A stretch of 7,242 nucleotides of DNA from Nitrosomonas sp. (lineage in GTDB: Bacteria > Pseudomonadota > Gammaproteobacteria > Burkholderiales > Nitrosomonadaceae): assembly GCA_029881855.1 (NCBI GenBank), contig JAOULU010000081.1, positions 1 to 7,242 on the forward strand, in the 5' to 3' direction. Position numbers and translations under genes: made by a program. Positions within the stretch are counted from its first letter, which is position 1. Every line of letters starts with the position of its first letter. The notes beneath the pieces are model-generated. The model had not been told where the DNA came from, searched no databases, and saw only the letters and a program-made list of their open reading frames with translations. This document shows positions 1 through 5,470 of this stretch, in pieces.

Positions 1-831
1 CATATTAATAAACCATACGCAGAGGTTAAGCCAAGTTGCCAGGCGCATTTGGGGGTGTACTGTGGATAAAAATTCTTGCATACCTGTTTTGACATAAGCA
101 GACTCTCGCTGGCTCTGTGAAAAGAGTTTAAGTGTTAGGATGTTGGTATAGCTGTCAACAATACGTCCTGTCATCAATGAACGGGCGTCAGCTTGTAAGG
201 TGGAGATATGTTTTAATTGCGGAACAAAGTGCGACAGAATGCCAATGTATGCCACAAGCCAGGCAAGTAACGGTAAACATAAACGTGGATCAGCATTGGC
301 TACCAGCAATAAAGTTGTGATGAGGTAAACAGTGACGAAGAGTATGACATCCAGTAGTTTCATCACAGTTTCACGTACCGACAAAGCTGTTTGCATGACT
401 TTGGTGGCAATACGACCACTAAATTCGTGCTGGAAGAATGCGTAACTTTGGTTTAGTAAGTATCGATGAGATAACCAGCGTACACGCATGGGGAAATTTC
501 CCATAAGTGTTTGGTGTATGACCAGTGAATGTAGTAGCACAATGATCGGGATGAATACAAGGATAAAAATGGACATGGCAAGTAGAACCTGCCACTCATC
601 ATCAAGAAAATGTTCTGAGTTCTTCGTGGCGAGCCAATCAACCATTTGACCCAGAATACCATATAGCATGGCTTCACTGATGGCTAAGCAGGTGGTCAAA
701 ACGGCCATCAAGATCAAATAAGGCTCAATTCCCTGCGTGTAATGACGGCAGAACTGATACAAGCTCTTGGGTGGTTCTGTTGGATGAGCAGGCGGAAAAG
801 GGTTTGCCAGCCGTTCAAAGAAACCAAACAT
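1..831 (-). CDS. ABC exporter, N-terminal membrane domain (partial, runs off left edge)
   Basis: Reading 831 back to 1 gives an uninterrupted 277-residue frame starting MFGFFERLANPFPP and still open at the window edge. It looks like the type-1 ABC exporter transmembrane domain: hydrophobic helices near residues 37-60, 82-105, 158-178 and 185-203, the cytoplasmic AFFQHEFSGRIATKV segment (131-145) and the coupling-helix-like stretch GRIVDSYTNILTLKLF (222-237) that precedes helix 5 in MsbA/MdlB-type half-transporters. Such proteins are about 600 residues and carry a C-terminal ATPase; that half should lie left of the window and is not seen here. The protein would sit in the inner membrane and export lipids, drugs or peptides; the substrate cannot be read from this part. 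ATG at 831-829 is the only usual start before an in-frame TAA about 18 bases upstream. It has no Shine-Dalgarno sequence and begins 4 bases after the TraB-family stop codon, so translational coupling is likely. Confidence 0.9.
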   Translation of the reverse strand, partial: MFGFFERLANPFPPAHPTEPPKSLYQFCRHYTQGIEPYLILMAVLTTCLAISEAMLYGILGQMVDWLATKNSEHFLDDEWQVLLAMSIFILVFIPIIVLLHSLVIHQTLMGNFPMRVRWLSHRYLLNQSYAFFQHEFSGRIATKVMQTALSVRETVMKLLDVILFVTVYLITTLLLVANADPRLCLPLLAWLVAYIGILSHFVPQLKHISTLQADARSLMTGRIVDSYTNILTLKLFSQSQRESAYVKTGMQEFLSTVHPQMRLATWLNLCVWFINM

Positions 832-835
832 GTTT

Positions 836-2050
836 CTAACCAGTACTTAAACGTTCAAATATGCGGAAACCTGCCACATAGGTGCCAATGGCAGAACCCA
901 TAGTTGCGAGTATAAAGATGAGCAAGATTCGTGTTACCTGATTATTCCACCAGCCTTTTAAGCTGGTTGTGTCGGTCCTGAGCCGATTAAAGTCGTCAAT
1001 TTTCGGTTTGCGTAAATAGGTTTCTGCTGCTGCCACGACCATACCTGCACCAATAGTTGGGTTTAATGATGTAAGTGGTGCTGCCAGGAAAGCGGTTAAT
1101 ATGGTTAGCGGATGCGCAAAAGCTATGGCCGCGCCTAATGCTGATAGTCCACCATTGATGAGCACCCAGTCGAGTATCATTGCTGTACCGATTTCCGGGC
1201 TGCGCATAAAACCAATGACAAAACCGGTAAGAATCAAAGCAACAATTATCCAAGGTAGAAATTTAAACCAATTGGATGATTCTGGAATGGTGTCTAACTG
1301 TGTGATTTTTTCATCAGGGTTTGTAATACACTTACTTTCAATTTGTTCAGCCATGCCATTCATATGTCCGGCTCCGATTATAGCTAGAATATGTTTGTAA
1401 CCATTTTCCTTGCATGTTTTAATCAAGCGGGCGGACATATATTCATCGCGCTCACTGATTAGGGGGTGGAATAAATCTTTTTCATCTTCTGCGAATTGTG
1501 AAAAAGTGCTTTCTAGAACATCACCTTCTTTTAATCTCTCGATTTCTTCTGCACTAATTTTTTCTTTGCTGATAACACTGGCAATCAGCCCACCAAACAA
1601 ATTAAAGCGTTTCCACCAGGGGACATTCCGATAGATACGCTTCAAAGTTGTGCCGATTTCTCGGTCAATGAGGATAACTGGTAATTTGGCTTCTTTTGCG
1701 TCTTTGATGGCAACACGCATTTCTGCGCCGGGTTCAATGTCAAATTGTTCGGCCATACGTTGTTGAAAGGCACCTAATGCTAGGCTGGCAGCCACCATGC
1801 TTGCTTGCCCACTTTTTATGACTTGAAATAAGTCCATTTTGGCCATTGCATCAGGGTTGATAATGGTTTTATGACGACTTGGACATAATTCAACGGCGAT
1901 AGCATCGTATTTTCCAGTTGCAATTAATTCCTGGACTTTGTCTGCACTGGCTTTTGAGACATGTGCTGTACCCAACATGGTGATATTGCAGTCGTCTATC
2001 TTAACGGTTTTGAGTGGTTCAGTTAGTGCGTCGTATTCTGGTTTAGTCAT
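836..2050 (-). CDS. TraB/PrgY-family membrane protein
   Basis: A complete 404-residue protein. The N-terminal domain shows the family signatures in order: GTAHVS (27-32), AVELCPSRH (52-60), PGAEMRVAI (107-115), LIDREIGTTLKR (127-138), ISERDEYMSARL (198-209) and GAGHMNGM (226-233). The two GxxH motifs (His30, His229) and Glu54 match the residues proposed as a metal-dependent catalytic centre in the TraB/Tiki superfamily. The C-terminal part has about four hydrophobic segments (roughly 264-282, 289-312, 315-345, 373-396), so the protein is probably anchored in the inner membrane with its catalytic-type domain at one face. Enterococcal TraB/PrgY lowers peptide-pheromone activity; in other bacteria the role is unknown, so no substrate is assigned. 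An in-frame TAA three codons upstream makes ATG 2050-2048 the only plausible start; no Shine-Dalgarno sequence is visible. It is followed after 4 bases by an ABC exporter gene. The family call is firm and the function open. Confidence 0.93.
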   Translation of the reverse strand: MTKPEYDALTEPLKTVKIDDCNITMLGTAHVSKASADKVQELIATGKYDAIAVELCPSRHKTIINPDAMAKMDLFQVIKSGQASMVAASLALGAFQQRMAEQFDIEPGAEMRVAIKDAKEAKLPVILIDREIGTTLKRIYRNVPWWKRFNLFGGLIASVISKEKISAEEIERLKEGDVLESTFSQFAEDEKDLFHPLISERDEYMSARLIKTCKENGYKHILAIIGAGHMNGMAEQIESKCITNPDEKITQLDTIPESSNWFKFLPWIIVALILTGFVIGFMRSPEIGTAMILDWVLINGGLSALGAAIAFAHPLTILTAFLAAPLTSLNPTIGAGMVVAAAETYLRKPKIDDFNRLRTDTTSLKGWWNNQVTRILLIFILATMGSAIGTYVAGFRIFERLSTG

Positions 2051-2296
2051 GAGTTGTTATGCGTTAATTTATTGTTAAATCAAAGAAGTCCAGACAACAA
2101 TTGAACTTTTTGATGTGTATTTTGTTAAATAAAAGTATTAATTACTTTAACCTCCAAAATAAAATTTGAAGTTTTCTGGCCTGATTTTTGTGTATTTTGT
2201 GCAATTTTTTGCAATAGTGTGGCATAAGTCACTGTTGTGATGAGAAATAAGGGTGATTTATGCCTTTATTTGTATCTTTAATTGTTTTCCGTATGT

Positions 2297-2302
2297 ATTA
2301 TA
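2297..2302 (-). promoter_or_regulatory. candidate -10 element for the TraB-family/ABC operon
   Basis: The minus strand reads TATAAT here, a perfect sigma-70 -10 hexamer. No good -35 box lies 16-18 bases upstream, and the TG of an extended -10 is absent. A start about 7 bases downstream would leave a leader of roughly 240 bases before the ATG at 2050. In such AT-rich DNA a TATAAT can arise by chance, so this is only a candidate. Confidence 0.22.
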
Positions 2303-2434
2303 TTACTAACTAGATTTTAGCGATCCTTTTGAATATTAAAGCCAAGATGTAAAAGTTGTGATGATGTTTAAATGAAAGAAGTTACACTTTTGACATATTG
2401 GTTGTAATTTGTGGTTTATGACGAGGCCCTTTAC

Positions 2435-2464
2435 TCCCTACTGCTTGCGGTAGGGATTTTTTTT
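2435..2464 (+). terminator. strong intrinsic terminator, plus-strand orientation
   Basis: TCCCTACTG (2435-2443), loop CTTG (2444-2447) and CGGTAGGGA (2448-2456) form a 9-bp stem with one T-G wobble, closed by a tetraloop and followed directly by eight T residues (2457-2464). The T-run follows the stem only on the plus strand. On the minus strand the stem is followed by GTAAAGGGCC, so it should not end minus-strand transcripts efficiently. All recognised neighbours are on the minus strand, so the element either ends an unrecognised small plus-strand RNA or blocks antisense transcription into the barrel-protein gene. Confidence 0.85.
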
Positions 2465-2505
2465 GTCCTAAATGTGAGCAATTTAGAATTGATTTGGGTA
2501 GTTTC

Positions 2506-3213
2506 CTAGAAACCAAAAATGATGCGTGAAGCTGCATGTGGGAAATTTTCATGGTGTGATCTTTTCATACCAAACCCAACTTGTATCTTGGCGTGCTTGG
2601 CCGCTTGTATATGCATTTGCGGCATAATTAAAGCGATATCAGGAAGGTGTGGCCGAGTTTCGTAATTAACTTCTATTCCTGCAATTAAGTTTTTGGAAAA
2701 GGTATAAAAGACATTGCCGTTAAATAATTGTTCATAATGGCCTCTTGATCGGCTATCTGTTGTACGAAAACCCACCATATTTAGCATGCTCAATTTGTCA
2801 TTGAATTCGTAGCCAAATAGGTATAGTAAATCATTTTCAAAGGCTTTGCTGTGTTTGTGATATTCACCAAAATATTGCCAGCCATGAATAAACTTACTAT
2901 TGGTAAGAAAACTAAAGGTGCCTTGTAACACAAACTTATAGGCTTCTAAGTTTGTGTTCTTCATTGGTAATTCGACCTCAATACCGTAGCCATCAGCGTA
3001 GGCATATTCAAATTCAGGGTTTAATTCAACAACATCTTCTTCAAAATTATATTGTGTCATTGAATTAAATTCATATTCATTTCTTTTAGCGCCTAGCGGC
3101 AAGACCAGATCAAATACCATGGGCTCGGGAAGGCGCGGACCTTTTCCTGAAGCATTGCTGAGACTGGGTATGATGAAAAGAAAAAAGAAAATAAACGTGA
3201 TTGTAATTTTCAT
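2506..3213 (-). CDS. secreted probable outer-membrane beta-barrel protein, function unknown
   Basis: A complete 235-residue protein. Residues 1-21 form a signal peptide: Lys2, a very hydrophobic ITFIFFFLFIIPSL core, and a likely signal peptidase I site SNA|SG. The mature part consists of short stretches alternating hydrophobic and polar residues, rich in aromatics and glycine, and ends in RIIFGF. A terminal Phe with hydrophobic residues at alternate positions before it is the usual signal for assembly of outer-membrane beta-barrels by BAM. The conserved-looking start PMVFDLVLPLGA (31-42) and the MPQMHIQ segment (197-203) resemble uncharacterised proteobacterial proteins that I recall only vaguely, so I give no family name. 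Several His/Tyr clusters (HKHSK near 119-123, RSHHENFPH near 218-226) are visible but have no assigned role. The gene stands alone between long gaps; no Shine-Dalgarno sequence precedes ATG 3213-3211. A soluble periplasmic protein is less likely but possible. Confidence 0.78.
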   Translation of the reverse strand: MKITITFIFFFLFIIPSLSNASGKGPRLPEPMVFDLVLPLGAKRNEYEFNSMTQYNFEEDVVELNPEFEYAYADGYGIEVELPMKNTNLEAYKFVLQGTFSFLTNSKFIHGWQYFGEYHKHSKAFENDLLYLFGYEFNDKLSMLNMVGFRTTDSRSRGHYEQLFNGNVFYTFSKNLIAGIEVNYETRPHLPDIALIMPQMHIQAAKHAKIQVGFGMKRSHHENFPHAASRIIFGF

Positions 3214-3248
3214 AGGGTTTTATTAGATGCGGTGTTACTTTTAGTCTC

Positions 3249-3277
3249 GTAAAAAATTTTAAGTTTAGAGTTGTGAA
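3249..3277 (-). promoter_or_regulatory. weak candidate promoter for the barrel-protein gene
   Basis: The minus strand reads TTCACA (3277-3272, five of six matches to TTGACA), then a 17-base spacer, then TTTTAC (3254-3249, three of six matches to TATAAT). The position, about 35 bases before the ATG at 3213 and after the probable rlpA terminator, fits a gene with its own promoter. The -10 match is poor and the region is AT-rich, so confidence is low. Confidence 0.2.
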
Positions 3278-3324
3278 TATTAAGAATGAAACAGGTATTA
3301 GAACTAAGAATTTAGGTGGTTAAG

Positions 3325-3379
3325 TAAAATAAAATAAAAGCATCACTCTCTTCTTGTTTACTAAGTATCCAAGTGGTGC
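3325..3379 (-). terminator. probable terminator of the mrdA-rodA-rlpA operon
   Basis: On the minus strand GCACCACT (3379-3372) can pair with AGTGATGC (3347-3340) with one C-A mismatch, followed at once by TTTTATTTTATTTTA (3339-3325). It begins about 59 bases after the rlpA stop. The loop is 24 bases, long for an intrinsic terminator, although a small TACT/AGTA hairpin can form within it. Position and U-rich tail support the call; the long loop and the mismatch weaken it. Confidence 0.42.
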
Positions 3380-3437
3380 AAACAATGTAATGAGTATTAA
3401 CTTAGAATGGGGACGTGGTCTTTTGTGGGGATACGAT

Positions 3438-4352
3438 TTAATCGATTATTAGCATAGGTGTAATTGAGAGTTGCTGAATAATATAATCTGCAGCTTGTTG
3501 TGCGAGCATCTGGTTGGGATAGGGACCTGCTTTAATTCTGAAAAGCCCGTTTGTTTCAGTGATGCCTACTGTTTGGCTTAGCGATGGTAACTCTGTTTGA
3601 ATGTGAGAAAGAAAATTATAGGCATTACCTGCAATACCAAATGCGCCCAGTTGGAGATAAACTTTATTGCTTTCTACATTGTTTTTGACTTGTTGAGGCC
3701 TGGTTTCATTAGGTGCGGGTTTGGTCTGTTGGGACATGTTTTTACCCGGTAATATACTTTCAACTTCAACTTCACCTTGACCATTTTGCAGTATCCTGAG
3801 TTTATAAGCCGCAGTATATGACAGGTCAATGAGTCTGTTGGAAAGAAAAGGGCCTCGATCATTAATGCGCACAATAACGGATTTTCCATTTTTTACATTA
3901 GTTACCCGTGCATAACTAGGTAATGGTAGTGTAGGGTGTGCAGCAGTCATTGCATACATATCATAAACTTCGCCAGATGCTGTTTGATTACCATGATAGC
4001 GACGACCATACCATGTAGCAATGCCACGTTTTTTGTAGTGACTCAGTTCAGTCATTGGTTTGTATGAATTGCCTAATGCGACATAGGGCCGCATATTTGC
4101 TTTACGTAGTGGTTCTACCTTAGGTGTGGCATCAGGAATCTTATCTAGATTGGTTGGGGGATTATTTTCTGGGCCATCATCCAAGTAATATGCGCCATCA
4201 TTTTTGTTTATGAGGCTTGAAGTTGATGTGTTCTGTTCTAGTGGTCTATGTGTGGTAGTAGTGCTACAGCCCACAAGAGATATAAAGGCAAGTGCGGGTA
4301 TTATCAATAAATTTTTGTATAAATCTTGTCGTGCTGGATAATTGTCTGTCAT
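3438..4352 (-). CDS. rlpA: RlpA, septal-ring lytic transglycosylase lipoprotein
   Basis: A complete 304-residue protein. A lipoprotein signal with lipobox LVGC puts the acylated cysteine at residue 29; Ser at +2 (not Asp) favours the outer membrane. A low-complexity linker (about 30-105) leads to the RlpA double-psi beta-barrel (about 106-202) with the signatures GIATWYG, TASGEVYDMYAMTAAHP and INDRGPF. Glu128, Asp131, His139 and Asp165 have the same spacing as residues implicated in activity of Pseudomonas aeruginosa RlpA, which cleaves naked glycan strands lacking stem peptides. The C-terminus (about 230-304) is a SPOR domain (VYLQLGAFG, LFRIKAGPY), which binds such denuded glycan at the division site. 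Its ATG overlaps the rodA stop codon as ATGA and has no Shine-Dalgarno sequence, so translation probably depends on that of rodA. A hairpin downstream (3325-3379) probably ends the operon. Identification is very secure; catalytic activity is inferred from conserved residues. Confidence 0.97.
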   Translation of the reverse strand: MTDNYPARQDLYKNLLIIPALAFISLVGCSTTTTHRPLEQNTSTSSLINKNDGAYYLDDGPENNPPTNLDKIPDATPKVEPLRKANMRPYVALGNSYKPMTELSHYKKRGIATWYGRRYHGNQTASGEVYDMYAMTAAHPTLPLPSYARVTNVKNGKSVIVRINDRGPFLSNRLIDLSYTAAYKLRILQNGQGEVEVESILPGKNMSQQTKPAPNETRPQQVKNNVESNKVYLQLGAFGIAGNAYNFLSHIQTELPSLSQTVGITETNGLFRIKAGPYPNQMLAQQAADYIIQQLSITPMLIID

Positions 4353-5455
4353 GTTTTTACTAATTTTGGATGTGTTTGTATACTCATCAAAATACCAAAG
4401 CCAAGCAGCATTGTTACCATTGACGTACCACCATAGCTAATTAATGGGAGTGGTACGCCAACCACTGGTAAGATTCCACTGACCATTCCCATATTTACGA
4501 CAATATATGTGCAGAATGTGAGTGTGATGGAACCAGCAATAAGACGCGTGAACTGTGTTGAAGCATTGGCTGTTATAAATATACAACGACCAATTACTGT
4601 CAAATATAACAGCAAAAGTATACTATTGCCAATTAGTCCAAACTCTTCAGAAAAAACAGCAAAAATGAAATCAGTGCTTCGTTCTGGTAGAAAATCTAGC
4701 TGGGTTTGAGTGCCATTTTGCCATCCTTTGCCAATAATTCCGCCAGAACCGATAGCGATAGTTGATTGAATAGTGTGATAACCTGCGCCGAGTGCATCTT
4801 GTGACGGGTCAAATAATGTCATTACGCGCCGACGTTGATAGTCATGCATAAACGACCAGAATATCGGAACGCTGCTTGCCGCAGCTATTATTAGACCAGC
4901 GATAATGCGCCATGATAATCCAGCCAAAAACAGCACATAAAAACCACTGGCTGCGATTAATAAGGCTGTGCCCAAATCAGGTTGGCGTAAAATGAGTAAA
5001 ACGGGGAGCAGTAACAAAAGCGTTGCCCCAAGATAGTCTCTTAGGCGTAAGGTGATTTCATATCGGTCAAAAAACCAAGCCATCATGAGTGGTACAGCAA
5101 TTTTCATCAGTTCGGATGGTTGAATTCGGGTCACCCCAATATCCAACCAGCGCCGAGCACCATTATTTATTTCGCCAAATAAGGAGACGCCAATGAGCAA
5201 TGCAAACCCAAATAAATACATAGGTAGGGCAAGCCGCATAATCTGCTGTAATGGAACGTTAGCAACCATCCACATAATAATTAAAGCAACCAGCATGTTA
5301 ATCATCTGTTTGATGACACGATTAAAATCAGCGCCAGTTGCACTATACAACGTAAACAGGCCGATAATCATTAACAGAAGAATACTTGTGAGCAGGAGGT
5401 TATCTATATAGCGTGTTAAGTAAAACCATAGTTTCCTAAATTCAATTATGGGCAT
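4349..5455 (-). CDS. rodA: RodA (MrdB), SEDS peptidoglycan glycosyltransferase
   Basis: A complete 368-residue polytopic inner-membrane protein, the usual length for proteobacterial RodA, with about ten hydrophobic helices. It polymerises lipid II into glycan strands for lateral wall growth, together with PBP2. Family landmarks are visible: Trp103 in NGARRWLDIG, IQPSELMK (111-118), RQPDLGTA (157-164), the extracytoplasmic loop DPSQDALGAGYHTIQS (216-231), PERSTDFIFAV (257-267) containing the catalytic-type Asp262 (the same number as in E. coli RodA), and GVPLPLISYGGTSM (333-346). It starts 15 bases after the mrdA stop and its TGA overlaps the rlpA start (ATGA). The spacer TTACTAAAAACCAAG shows no Shine-Dalgarno sequence. 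FtsW, the divisional paralogue, is excluded mainly by the PBP2 neighbour. No key residue is missing. Confidence 0.98.
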   Translation of the reverse strand: MPIIEFRKLWFYLTRYIDNLLLTSILLLMIIGLFTLYSATGADFNRVIKQMINMLVALIIMWMVANVPLQQIMRLALPMYLFGFALLIGVSLFGEINNGARRWLDIGVTRIQPSELMKIAVPLMMAWFFDRYEITLRLRDYLGATLLLLLPVLLILRQPDLGTALLIAASGFYVLFLAGLSWRIIAGLIIAAASSVPIFWSFMHDYQRRRVMTLFDPSQDALGAGYHTIQSTIAIGSGGIIGKGWQNGTQTQLDFLPERSTDFIFAVFSEEFGLIGNSILLLLYLTVIGRCIFITANASTQFTRLIAGSITLTFCTYIVVNMGMVSGILPVVGVPLPLISYGGTSMVTMLLGFGILMSIQTHPKLVKT

Positions 5456-5470
5456 CTTGGTTTTTAGTAA

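Larger units (their letters stand above)
2051..2505. other. 455-base AT-rich intergenic region
   Basis: No conserved gene is visible on either strand between the barrel-protein gene and the TraB-family gene. It contains a strong plus-strand intrinsic terminator (2435-2464), a perfect minus-strand TATAAT (2297-2302), a 12-base direct repeat TGTGTATTTTGT (2114-2125 and 2189-2200), a 10-base direct repeat GTTGTGATGA (2234-2243 and 2355-2364), and a 17-codon plus-strand reading frame (2260-2313) preceded by AAGGGTG. The promoter of the TraB-family gene must lie here unless transcription reads through from the barrel-protein gene. I see no tRNA, riboswitch or mobile-element end. Confidence 0.6.

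Noticed and set aside
132..320. Plus-strand 62-codon frame
   Set aside because: It lies antisense to the ABC exporter coding region and has no recognisable features.
453..677. Minus-strand 74-codon frame inside the left-end gene
   Set aside because: It is a shadow of the ABC exporter frame, which carries the recognisable transporter sequence and continues to the window edge.
2151..2155. GGAGG on the minus strand, a perfect Shine-Dalgarno core
   Set aside because: No ATG, GTG or TTG follows at a usable distance, and the frames behind it close within a few codons.
2390..2419. Perfect -35 hexamer TTGACA (2390-2395) on the plus strand
   Set aside because: The best -10 at an allowed distance is GTTTAT (18-base spacer, three of six matches), and transcription from it would reach the terminator after only about 40 bases.
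2418..2453. Plus-strand 11-codon frame MTRPFTPYCLR ending inside the terminator stem, resembling an attenuator leader peptide
   Set aside because: There is no Shine-Dalgarno sequence before it, no run of a regulatory amino acid, and no plus-strand gene downstream to attenuate.
2491..2516. Hairpin around the barrel-protein stop codon (TTTGG/CCAAA with inner TTTC/GAAA)
   Set aside because: It is short, AT-rich and asymmetrically bulged, with no U-tract after it on the minus strand, so it is not a credible terminator.
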